Notes under the pieces: model-generated
What the model was told of the DNA's origin: nothing
Databases searched by the model: none
What the model saw: only the letters and a program-made list of their open reading frames with translations
Shown here: positions 7,117 to 15,135 of the stretch, piece by piece
Position numbering within the stretch: position 1 is the stretch's first letter
How the letters are laid out: the number at the start of each line of letters is the position of its first letter
Source of the DNA: Prevotellaceae bacterium
GTDB taxonomy: Bacteria; Bacteroidota; Bacteroidia; Bacteroidales; UBA932
Direction of reading: 5' to 3'
Assembly: GCA_031258755.1 (NCBI GenBank)
Contig: JAIRMK010000124.1
Span: forward strand, 1-18,707
DNA length: 18,707 nt
Position numbers and translations under genes: made by a program

Positions 7117-8652
7117 TTATTGTGCATAGCCCGGATTTTGCTTTACTTGTCCTTTTCCATCCACGATAACCGATAAGGGCAACGGATAAAGGTATTTATC
7201 TTTGGAAGCATACGGCGCGAGGCCACTGTTCAGTTCCAACACGCGGCTATATAGCTTGTCGAAGCGGATTAAATCAGCCCTGTATTGTCCGTTCTCACAC
7301 CAAAATTCGTGGCTTCTTTCGGTTAGTATTTGGTCAATAAATATGTCTTTTGACGGGAAATCGGCAAGGGTCTTATTGGATAATTTGGCCCTTCTGCGGA
7401 CTTCATTCATTAAATCGACAGCCTCTTGTGTAATACTTCCGCCAGGTTTCATTACGATTGCCTCTGCCAACGATAAGAGAATTTCAGGGTAACGATAAAT
7501 TACCAGATCTAAATTGCTTTGCCCGCCGCTTGCCGGCACGGCCGGGTCAATTTCGTATTTTAGGGCAATAGGGCCCAGATCGATAAATTCGCTCGGGTTG
7601 GCGCGGGTATAAAGATTGTCGCCATCCCGGTATTCCGTAATGAGGTATGTTTTTCTTGTGTCATTCTGTTCAAATGTATCATAAAACCACCATGTACTTT
7701 GCACCGTTGCCCAACCTTTAATCGGGTAATCCGAACTGGGAGGCAGTACCATCATGTGCCATTGTCCCAAATTCGGTCCTTTGATAGAAGTCGGTATGAT
7801 AAATATGTACTCGGGATTGCTTGAGTTCATGCCGGAAAATTCAAAGAGGTTCGGATAGTTTTCTACCAAACTATACCATCTCTCGCCAATTATTTCGCGG
7901 GCCAGCATTTCTACTTTGTTGTAATACGAATTGTCGCGAACGGTTTCGTGCAAATACAATCGAATTAACAAGGTTTTGGCCAGGCCTTTACTAAATCGTC
8001 CGTAGGCTGTTTCTTTAGGGGAAGGTAGATATTGTGCGGCAAAAATCAAATCGTCTTCTATAAATTTGACCATTGCGTCGTGTTCCAAGCGAGGCAATGA
8101 GATTTCTGTAAGGGGGTCTTTCAAAACCTCTAACGGTGCAATAATCAACGGTCCGTACATATCAAATAAAATATAGGATAAATAACCTCTGGCACAACGT
8201 ACTTCGGCCAGGTATTTATTTTTTAAATCCTGACTTAACTGACTATTTTCAATCGCATCGGCTACTAATGTGCATCGGCTGATTTTATTGTGAAAGCCGT
8301 CTGTGCCGTTCCATGTACCGGGGCGCACATAAAAGAAACTGGTGACGTCTATCGTTGTTTCGATAAAAGACAGGTCGGAACACATTTTTTGAGCGCCGAA
8401 TTTTCCGGATAAGATTTCCGTACAGCAGTCGTTCACAAACATTTGTCCGCGCTCCGAATTGCTGTTAATACCATCCCACCAGCTTCCTCTCAACGGATAA
8501 TAGCACGACATGACCAAGGCCTGTAAGTCGGCTTCCGTTTGAGGAAATACAGAGGGATTTATTTCAGAATAATCCAAGGGGTCAAGGTTGTCACAAGCTT
8601 CCCCCGCAATCCATACGATTGCGAACAGTAAATATTTGAATTTTGTTTTCAT
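7117..8652 (-). CDS. SusD/RagB family outer-membrane nutrient-binding lipoprotein
   Basis: The 511-residue product has a lipoprotein signal with Cys20 (WIAGEAC) followed by DNLDPLD, an acidic stretch consistent with surface export. SusD-family features are visible. The N-terminal 'FPQTEADLQALVMSCYYPLRG' region matches the first TPR-like helices. Residues around 225-235 (AKTLLIRLYLHET) and 385-395 (YPEILLSLAEAIV) match the conserved helical core. The C-terminus YLYPLPLSVI...QVKQNPGYAQ is the family's usual 'YPIP..N..LxQNPGY' ending. It would form the lid over SusC and capture the substrate. It sits 12 bases after susC, a typical coupled arrangement. The length is typical of the family. Substrate specificity cannot be read from the sequence. 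Confidence 0.93.
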   Translation of the reverse strand: MKTKFKYLLFAIVWIAGEACDNLDPLDYSEINPSVFPQTEADLQALVMSCYYPLRGSWWDGINSNSERGQMFVNDCCTEILSGKFGAQKMCSDLSFIETTIDVTSFFYVRPGTWNGTDGFHNKISRCTLVADAIENSQLSQDLKNKYLAEVRCARGYLSYILFDMYGPLIIAPLEVLKDPLTEISLPRLEHDAMVKFIEDDLIFAAQYLPSPKETAYGRFSKGLAKTLLIRLYLHETVRDNSYYNKVEMLAREIIGERWYSLVENYPNLFEFSGMNSSNPEYIFIIPTSIKGPNLGQWHMMVLPPSSDYPIKGWATVQSTWWFYDTFEQNDTRKTYLITEYRDGDNLYTRANPSEFIDLGPIALKYEIDPAVPASGGQSNLDLVIYRYPEILLSLAEAIVMKPGGSITQEAVDLMNEVRRRAKLSNKTLADFPSKDIFIDQILTERSHEFWCENGQYRADLIRFDKLYSRVLELNSGLAPYASKDKYLYPLPLSVIVDGKGQVKQNPGYAQ

Positions 8653-8664
8653 TATGTTATATGG

Positions 8665-11600
8665 TTAGAATATAATATCAAGGCCTAAGCTGAACGTCCG
8701 GGCATTGGGGTAAGCCGCCGTGTAAACGTCTGTTTCCGGATCAAGCCCCTTGTAAGGGGTAATTAGAAAAAGATTATTGGCGTCGAAATAAATACGTACG
8801 CTTGAAAATATTTTATTGAACAGGGCGGTTTTCGGAAGTGTATAGCCAATGGCAATGCTTTGGAGGCGCAAGAACCAGACTTGTTGATAGAACCAATCAC
8901 CATATCCATAGTTCGACCATCCGTAAAATGAGCTGGGCTGGGTGGTTGAAGGATTTTCCGGCATCCATCTGTCTTTTAACATTCGCAAGCCATTGTAACC
9001 ATATTGGGCGATCCCATCAGCTGACGTGCCTAATGCCATGGCTGTGGGGTCCATCATCATTCTGCCGAACATGCCGTTAATATCAAAACTCATATCCAGA
9101 TTTTTCCAGCGGAAACGGTTTGAAAATCCAATAATACATCCCGGATCGGTAGAACCCATTAAACGTGTATCGGCGTCATCTATAATACCATCGGGTTCGC
9201 CTGTAGCTACAAATTTCCCATTTATTACAATGGGATCACCGTATTCATCCCGCTGATAGCCATTAATATCCCTTATTACCAGTTGCCCGGGTTTCAAATC
9301 GGGTTGTGAGGCAGGCGGTGTTTCCCCAATTTGAAGAATATGGTCGGCAATACGTACATACCTTGCCCGGATAGGGTCATCCACATTTTCAAATATAGCC
9401 GGTTTCCAGTCGTCTGTCCGTTCCAGCCAGCGGTCTTTATATGTGGAGAAGGTAAAATCGGTAGCCCATGTGAAATCTTTCGTGTCGATATTTTTCGTGT
9501 TAACAGTAACTTCTATGCCTCTACTCTGTGTTTTCCCAATGTTCGCGATAACTTGGCTAATATCATGATAAGCATTTAATGATTTATAATTCAATAGATC
9601 GGAAATAATCCGGTTATATAACTCAATGGTGGCTGTAAATCGTCCCTTATAGAAAGCCACGTCAATCCCAATGTTTAACTCGGTAGTAGTCTCCCATTTC
9701 AAATTAGGATTTTCCAACCGGCTTTGAAATACGCCAACTACCTGATCTTTATCTCCTGTATTCCATGCCGGAGCTGCCCGGTAAGCGGCAAATGCGTTTT
9801 CAACAATGTCCGAATTACCGGTTTGCCCATAGCTGACGCGTACTTTTAACATGGACAGGGAAGCGCGAAGTTTTTCCATAAAGGGCTCTTCTGCTATGTT
9901 CCATGCCAGCGCAATGGATGGGAAATACCCCCATTTGTGGTTTTTGGCAAACACGCTCGCCCCATCGGCACGGAAAGTGGCGGTCAGTAAATATCTGTCG
10001 AGTAAGGTATAATTGATCCGTGTGAAAAATGATTTCATTTTGTTTTCATTTCCCCATGACCCGACATCTTTAACCCCCACGCCGGAGCCCATGCTATTCC
10101 AGCCGAAACCATCGGTAATAAAGTCATTGTTTTTTAAATTGTGGCCATTTCCGACAAATTTTTCATACGATACGCCGACTAATGCGGCCACACGGTGCAC
10201 CGTGTTAAATTCGGTATTATAATTGATGATTCCCTCTACCAAATATTGTTCGTTTAAATTTTGATTAATTGTAGCTAATCCATTCGACAATTCCCCGTAT
10301 AACGTGGATTTGGGCATGTAAACTTTCCGGTTTTGGTAAGCAATATCGGTGCCCATGTTTAATTTGACACTAAGCCCCTTCAATGGTTCGACTATTATAT
10401 TGGCATTGGCAAGCAGGCGATCCATTCTTCCTCTATCTTCTACCGTCAGCAAAGAATAGGGGTTGGGCTGTGTCGGCAGCATCGGGTTGATGGGATAATT
10501 CCCGTTTTCGTCTATAGCTGGAATATGCGGTCCCATTTGGACGGCAGCCCGCAATAATCCGGATTTTTCCCACTGTTCATCGCCCAAGGCCCTGTTGTCA
10601 TTATTTAGCCGGGAAGCGATAATATTAATGCTCGTTTTTATGTATTTATTAATAGAATGATCGAAATTCGCTTTTCCCGTATAACGTGTAACACCCGAAT
10701 TTTTAATAATACCTTTGTGGTCGAAATAATTGAGGGAAACCAAATATTTTGTATTGGCGCTTCCTCCTTGGACATTTAAATTGTGCTGTTGAACGGTGCC
10801 TAATCTTGTAATCAATGCAACCCAATCGGTGCCTTCCCCGGCATTTGTTATATCAGTATCGGTGTAGGGCATTTTATATTTCACGCCGTTTTTCGGTAAA
10901 GTCATCGCCTCTTCCAGTGTCCTGCCTCCATAGGGGTAGACCTCATTTTCGAACATCCAAAAGTCCCAACTGGCGGTATTTTTTTCCACCATCCATTCTT
11001 TCAAGTTATATAAATCAAAAATGTTGGAATGTTGTTGGACACCATAGGAAATACCATAGTTCACTGTCGTTTTTCCTTCCGCTCCTCTTTTTGTGGTTAT
11101 CAGGACTACGCCATTGGCCGCCCGCGCCCCGTATATAGCGGTTGCCGACGCGTCTTTCAACACCTCAATAGAAGCAATATCGTTGGGATTTAAAAAATTT
11201 AAGATGCTTTGCGTGCCGGCGTCCAGCAAGTCGGAACCGCTGCCCGGCTGGTCTAATTGCGCTACTGGAAAACCATCTACTACATATAGCGGTTTGTTGC
11301 TCGCATTGACCGAGCCAGCGCCGCGGATCAAAATGTCTAACCCGCCACCGGGCTGGGCACTGTTTTGAATGACCGACAATCCTGCCGCTTTCCCTTTCAA
11401 CGCATGGCCAATGGAAGCCGATGCGGTGATGTTGATATCTGATGCCTTGACAGAAGATACGGAGCCGGTCATGTCTTTCTTTTTCACAGCGCCATAGGCA
11501 ATCACCACAAACTCATCGAGCTGTGTAGCCGTTTCCGATAGTGTGACATCAATGCGGGCGCGGGCACCAATAGCTTCAACAATGTCCGAATATCCCACAA

Positions 11601-12108
11601 ATGAAAATCGCAGTTGCGTAATACCGGCAGGTACGGTGATAGAATAAGCGCCGTCCAGGCCGCTACTCGTTGCTATTGTGCTTCCGACCGCGGATATGGA
11701 CGCACCCGTGAGCGGCTCGGAATGGGCATCGATGATCTTTCCTGTAATGGTTATTTTCTGTGCATTAGCAGGAACATCTTTCAGCAGTATGGATATTTGG
11801 TTCTCTTTGATTTCATATATTAGATTGGTAGTCGCCAGCACCTTGTCTAATACGTAAGAAATGGATTCTGATTCCACATCTACGCTGATTGTTTTCGATA
11901 ACGCCGAGGGTACCTTGTCGGAATAAAAAAAGACATAATTGGTGGTTTTTTCTATTTGCTGCAAGATGCTCAGGATACTTTTGTCCTGTACCTTCAACGA
12001 AATTCTTGCATTTTGGGAAACGGCCGTTACCTTCATTGTACACAACAGCAGCATTAAAAAGACATATTTCATGCTTTGTCTGAGGCAGGTTAAAAAGATT
12101 TTTTTCAT
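8665..12108 (-). CDS. SusC/RagA TonB-dependent outer-membrane transporter with N-terminal STN domain
   Basis: The 1147-residue product has a signal region (two possible starts: residue 1, or M13 MKYVFLMLLLC), with cleavage near VSQ (about 32). Domains in order are: STN (about 36-110, ISLKVQDKSILSILQQI...), the secretin/TonB short domain used in FecA-type signalling; a carboxypeptidase-regulatory-like beta sandwich (119-195, ITGKIIDAHSEPLTGASI); the SusC signature EFVVIAYGAVKKKDMTGSV (199-217); a plug with LDILIRGAGSVNASNKPLYV and YGARAANGVVLITTKRG; and a long beta barrel ending ARTFSLGLDIIF, with the terminal Phe of outer-membrane barrels. Together with FecR and the ECF sigma upstream, the STN domain suggests it is both importer and sensor. 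It starts 21 bases after fecR, so any susC-specific promoter would lie inside the fecR 3' end. Confidence 0.95.
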   Translation of the reverse strand: MKKIFLTCLRQSMKYVFLMLLLCTMKVTAVSQNARISLKVQDKSILSILQQIEKTTNYVFFYSDKVPSALSKTISVDVESESISYVLDKVLATTNLIYEIKENQISILLKDVPANAQKITITGKIIDAHSEPLTGASISAVGSTIATSSGLDGAYSITVPAGITQLRFSFVGYSDIVEAIGARARIDVTLSETATQLDEFVVIAYGAVKKKDMTGSVSSVKASDINITASASIGHALKGKAAGLSVIQNSAQPGGGLDILIRGAGSVNASNKPLYVVDGFPVAQLDQPGSGSDLLDAGTQSILNFLNPNDIASIEVLKDASATAIYGARAANGVVLITTKRGAEGKTTVNYGISYGVQQHSNIFDLYNLKEWMVEKNTASWDFWMFENEVYPYGGRTLEEAMTLPKNGVKYKMPYTDTDITNAGEGTDWVALITRLGTVQQHNLNVQGGSANTKYLVSLNYFDHKGIIKNSGVTRYTGKANFDHSINKYIKTSINIIASRLNNDNRALGDEQWEKSGLLRAAVQMGPHIPAIDENGNYPINPMLPTQPNPYSLLTVEDRGRMDRLLANANIIVEPLKGLSVKLNMGTDIAYQNRKVYMPKSTLYGELSNGLATINQNLNEQYLVEGIINYNTEFNTVHRVAALVGVSYEKFVGNGHNLKNNDFITDGFGWNSMGSGVGVKDVGSWGNENKMKSFFTRINYTLLDRYLLTATFRADGASVFAKNHKWGYFPSIALAWNIAEEPFMEKLRASLSMLKVRVSYGQTGNSDIVENAFAAYRAAPAWNTGDKDQVVGVFQSRLENPNLKWETTTELNIGIDVAFYKGRFTATIELYNRIISDLLNYKSLNAYHDISQVIANIGKTQSRGIEVTVNTKNIDTKDFTWATDFTFSTYKDRWLERTDDWKPAIFENVDDPIRARYVRIADHILQIGETPPASQPDLKPGQLVIRDINGYQRDEYGDPIVINGKFVATGEPDGIIDDADTRLMGSTDPGCIIGFSNRFRWKNLDMSFDINGMFGRMMMDPTAMALGTSADGIAQYGYNGLRMLKDRWMPENPSTTQPSSFYGWSNYGYGDWFYQQVWFLRLQSIAIGYTLPKTALFNKIFSSVRIYFDANNLFLITPYKGLDPETDVYTAAYPNARTFSLGLDIIF

Positions 12109-12129
12109 GGATGTGAATACAATAATTGG

Positions 12130-13329
12130 TTATTTTTCAGAGAACAATTCTATTTTGTTGTCTTTATACCGGTAGTTTATGTTCATGTTTTTTGAAATTG
12201 TGTATAACACTTTTTCCAAATCATCAAATAAGACTAATTTCCCGGAACACTTCAACATATTAACATGCGGATCACAGATAATTTCTTTATCATAATAGCG
12301 GGAAAGGCGCTTGGCCAGTTCTTTCAGGGAAGTCGTATGGGCTTGAATCCAGCCATATCGCCAACAAATGTAATCCATCACCGATACGTCGTTAATTTTA
12401 TAGTCGCCATTATTAGATAGCGTCAATAATTGATTGGGTTGCAAAATATTTTTCTTACCGCTATTTGTTATGGCTATTGATCCTTCTACCAGCGTTACCA
12501 TTTGCTCCATATCGGAAGAATAAGCAGACACATTAAATTTGGTGCCTAACACCTCTATGTCCAGTTTGGAAGTCTTTACAAGAAACGGGCGGAGGCTGTC
12601 TTTTTCCACTTCTATGTATATTTCCCCATCCACATATATTTCCCGTTTATCGCCTTTGAAGGAGGACGGGTAAACGAGTGTAGTCCCCGAATTAAGCCAT
12701 ATCCGGGAATTGTCGGACAAGATAATAGAGGAACGGCGGCCTTTGGGAACAATCAATTTACTTTGCTGTGTTTGTAGAATATGTTCCCGTATCAGGGGAT
12801 CGCCGGTATTATTGTCGGTATTTACAATGATTGCTCCCGAAGCCATGTAGGAAATTTGCGAATTGTTTGATAATATCATTGCAGAATTATCAACAATCAG
12901 GGTAACCTCGTCAATTTCATGCGACGCTATGTTCTGTAATAAAGACCCAGCCTCCGACTGTGGCTTGATTTGGTAATCATTAAATGCAAAAACCAATGAC
13001 AACAGCAGCGTCACGCATGCTGCTGCCGTTGATGCCCACCAATAAATATGCATCCTGTATCGTCGCTGCTTTTCTTTACGAATACTGTCTTGCAATAACA
13101 CCAGACGTTCAATGACTTCATAGGGCGGTAACTTGAAATCATTCCATTTGACACACTTCTTGTATAGATCAATCGCTTTCCGAATAGAAACGGTTAATTC
13201 AGGATAATGCGCCATGATTTCTGCCCAATAAGCATTACCGGCCTCGTCCCTGAATAATTGCCATTTCAGGAAATCATCATCTTTTAGAAAATCAATGGCG
13301 GAAAAATTCTCATACTTGTTCGTCTGCAT
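12130..13329 (-). CDS. FecR-family anti-sigma factor with DUF4974 domain
   Basis: The 399-residue product has a cytoplasmic N-terminal part (1-93) that should hold the sigma factor, then a single membrane helix at about 95-117 (IYWWASTAAACVTLLLSL...), then a periplasmic region. The FecR domain core is at about 190-290 (LIVPKGRRSSIILSDNSRIWL, YVDGEIYIEVEKD, FLVKTSKLDIEVLGTKFNV, MVTLVEGSI). The C-terminal DUF4974 domain at about 325-395 (LKELAKRLSRYYDKEIICD...) resembles the STN fold and is expected to contact the SusC STN domain. It lies between the sigma gene (78-base gap) and susC (21-base gap). The inferred role is to hold the sigma factor inactive until SusC is occupied. The substrate signal is unknown. 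Confidence 0.93.
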   Translation of the reverse strand: MQTNKYENFSAIDFLKDDDFLKWQLFRDEAGNAYWAEIMAHYPELTVSIRKAIDLYKKCVKWNDFKLPPYEVIERLVLLQDSIRKEKQRRYRMHIYWWASTAAACVTLLLSLVFAFNDYQIKPQSEAGSLLQNIASHEIDEVTLIVDNSAMILSNNSQISYMASGAIIVNTDNNTGDPLIREHILQTQQSKLIVPKGRRSSIILSDNSRIWLNSGTTLVYPSSFKGDKREIYVDGEIYIEVEKDSLRPFLVKTSKLDIEVLGTKFNVSAYSSDMEQMVTLVEGSIAITNSGKKNILQPNQLLTLSNNGDYKINDVSVMDYICWRYGWIQAHTTSLKELAKRLSRYYDKEIICDPHVNMLKCSGKLVLFDDLEKVLYTISKNMNINYRYKDNKIELFSEK

Positions 13330-13407
13330 CTGCTGTCTTTTTCAATGTTTCAACAGATATACGAATAAGTTGTCTTTTTATACCCAAATTTGTTTAAAAA
13401 ATAATTA

Positions 13408-13998
13408 TCATGCAGTGTATAAGAGAAATAAATAAATGAGAAGAAGACGCTGATCTTCCTTTAGTCGTTTCAGGGAGCGGAAAATTAATTTTCGGACGGC
13501 AGGCACGGTCATGTTTAATATATCGGCAATTTGTAAATAATCCAATTCCTGTATAAACCGTAAATAAATGGCTTCCTTTTGCCTGGCAGTGAGTTTCGAC
13601 AACAGTTTGTCTATCTTCTGCTGGATGATCAATTTGTCCTCCGAACCGATGATGTCATCTAATATAGTGGTAGTGACTATAAAGTTCTGCCTGCCGCCGG
13701 AAATCTCAACGGAGGAAGTAAATGCTTTGGATTTATAAAAATCGTACAATTTATTTTTAACCGATTTTAATAAAAAATATTTAAAATGAGCGAGCGACTC
13801 ATAGTTTTTTTCCTTAAAATATACTTTCAAGAAAACATCCTGAATGATATCCTTTACCCATTCACTTTTAGCCCCAAGTCCCAAGCCATATGCATATAAA
13901 TCATTAATGAAAAACTGATAAAAAAACGAAAAAGCATCTTCGTCGCCTTCTTTGAATTTACAGAAAAGTTTTTCCTGTTCCGGTGTAAATGCCGACAT
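13408..13998 (-). CDS. ECF-type RNA polymerase sigma factor
   Basis: The 196-residue product shows sigma region 2 at about 20-90 (DEDAFSFFYQFFINDLYAYG, VKDIIQDVFLKVYFK, LAHFKYFLLKSVKNKLYDFYK) and region 4 at about 135-180 (LSKLTARQKEAIYLRFIQ, LDYLQIADILNMTVPAVRKL, the helix-turn-helix). The linker lacks any extra domain. The C-terminus ends in a strongly hydrophobic tail (LLLIYLFLLYTA), which I have the impression is common in Bacteroidota PUL sigma factors but which is unusual for ECF factors generally. The stop is TGA. It is first in the PUL order, followed by its FecR partner, and probably directs transcription of the susC operon. It is divergent from the M28 peptidase operon, with only 76 bases between start codons. 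Confidence 0.93.
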   Translation of the reverse strand: MSAFTPEQEKLFCKFKEGDEDAFSFFYQFFINDLYAYGLGLGAKSEWVKDIIQDVFLKVYFKEKNYESLAHFKYFLLKSVKNKLYDFYKSKAFTSSVEISGGRQNFIVTTTILDDIIGSEDKLIIQQKIDKLLSKLTARQKEAIYLRFIQELDYLQIADILNMTVPAVRKLIFRSLKRLKEDQRLLLIYLFLLYTA

Positions 13999-14026
13999 AA
14001 AGCAATTATAATATTATCAATAAATA

Positions 14027-14056
14027 TTGCAAATTTATAAAAAAATCTTACCTTTA
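14027..14056 (+). promoter_or_regulatory. Candidate promoter for the M28-DUF4836-ABC-FtsX operon
   Basis: TTGC at 14027-14030 is followed after 18 bases by TACCTTTA at 14049-14056, which matches TAnnTTTG at all but the last base. The predicted start near 14063 would leave a leader of only about 12 bases before ATG at 14075. It lies face to face with the candidate sigma-gene promoter, so occupancy of one could exclude the other. Confidence 0.35.
14030..14037 (-). promoter_or_regulatory. Candidate -7 box (TAAATTTG) for the ECF sigma gene
   Basis: The minus strand reads TAAATTTG, an exact match to TAnnTTTG, and would give a leader of about 25 bases before ATG at 13998. No clear TTTG lies about 20 bases upstream. 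It overlaps by one base the possible -33 element of the divergent promoter. Confidence 0.4.
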
Positions 14057-14074
14057 ACATTATTTTCATGTATC

Positions 14075-15124
14075 ATGAAACATTTTTTCGTCATTGTTTT
14101 GTGGGGGTTTTTCAACAGTTGTACACCGGGAAGTGTGCCACTGCTTCCTGCCCAGGACTACGACTTCAGCCCTCATCTTCACTATCTGGCCTCCGATTCT
14201 TTGCAAGGACGTCTGGCCGGAAGCCGCTACGACAGCTTGACCGCTGTGTATATCCGAAACACATTGCTCCACTGCGGATATGCGCCGCTGTGCGAAGAGG
14301 GCTGGCAACCTTTTGAATATAAGGTGGCGAAACGCGGCTCGAACAAGCCGGGAACCCGCTTTTCCCGCAATGTGGTGATGATTAGTACGCCGTATGACAC
14401 GTCGGCCTGTGCCGAAACGGTTGTGCTGGGCGCCCATTTCGACCATTTGGGACTGGGCGGCTGGGGCTCGCGCCGGGCCGACACGGCAGCTGTGCACAAC
14501 GGCGCCGACGACAACGCTTCCGGGGTGGCGATGCTGCTCGAACTGGCTAAAAAAATCACCCAATACCCGGCGCCCCTGAAAAGAAATGTCGTCATAGTGG
14601 CTTTTGGCGCCGAAGAACTGGGGCTTATCGGGTCTAATCACTTTGTAAGAAACCTCCCGCCACACAGCGGAAAAATTGTCCTTATGATAAATTTCGACAT
14701 GGTGGGACGGCTCGATACCCTGCGCCGGCTTGAGATTGGAGGTTTAACATCGTTTGCCGGCGCCGACAGTTTGCTATATACCCTACCCAACCCCGACAGT
14801 TTGACATTTTTCTTTCCATCTCACATCAAACGGAATTCCGACCACGCGCCTTTTTATGCCGCCGGCATTCCTGTGTTGTTCTTCCATACCGGCCTTCATG
14901 CCGATTACCACACGCCCGACGACGATGTAGATAAAATTAACCTGTCCGGCATGCACGCCATTGCGCATTTTGCGGATTCGCTTATACGGTGGGCTGTTAC
15001 AACGGAAAAGCCGCCGGTGTTTCAGCAAACAGACATCGCCCGCAAGTCATCGCTGTTGTACGAAAGGGTTGAGCATATACTGAAAGTATTTGACCGGAAA
15101 CATTTAATTAGCCAAACTATTTAA
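14075..15124 (+). CDS. M28-family zinc metallopeptidase lipoprotein
   Basis: The start is ATG at 14075; an upstream TTG at 14027 would add residues with no signal sequence. The 349-residue product begins with a lipoprotein signal (MKHFFVIVLWGFFNSC, Cys16). The M28 two-metal set is complete: H121 and D123 in GAHFDHLG, D145 in HNGADDNASG (bridging Asp), E180 and E181 in FGAEELGL (general base plus ligand), D208 in INFDMVGRL and H279 in DYHTPDDD. No PA domain is inserted, and the length fits a minimal M28 exopeptidase. It should cleave peptides in the periplasm or at the outer membrane; the substrate is unknown. It is the first gene of a compact operon with a DUF4836 lipoprotein 11 bases downstream and an ABC transporter pair after that, suggesting that peptide cleavage is linked to those envelope proteins. 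Confidence 0.88.
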   Translation: MKHFFVIVLWGFFNSCTPGSVPLLPAQDYDFSPHLHYLASDSLQGRLAGSRYDSLTAVYIRNTLLHCGYAPLCEEGWQPFEYKVAKRGSNKPGTRFSRNVVMISTPYDTSACAETVVLGAHFDHLGLGGWGSRRADTAAVHNGADDNASGVAMLLELAKKITQYPAPLKRNVVIVAFGAEELGLIGSNHFVRNLPPHSGKIVLMINFDMVGRLDTLRRLEIGGLTSFAGADSLLYTLPNPDSLTFFFPSHIKRNSDHAPFYAAGIPVLFFHTGLHADYHTPDDDVDKINLSGMHAIAHFADSLIRWAVTTEKPPVFQQTDIARKSSLLYERVEHILKVFDRKHLISQTI

Positions 15125-15135
15125 AAAAGATAAAA

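Noticed and set aside
13330..13407. Possible promoter in the 78-base sigma-fecR spacer (TTTG followed by AT-rich sequence)
   Set aside because: No TAnnTTTG box is found about 20 bases after the TTTG, so there is not enough to call a promoter.
14066..14665. Long minus-strand open frame (199 codons) opposite the M28 gene
   Set aside because: It is antisense to a protein with a complete set of M28 metal ligands, and its translation is low-quality (Arg/His/Val-rich with no domain). It is a shadow of the GC-rich coding strand.
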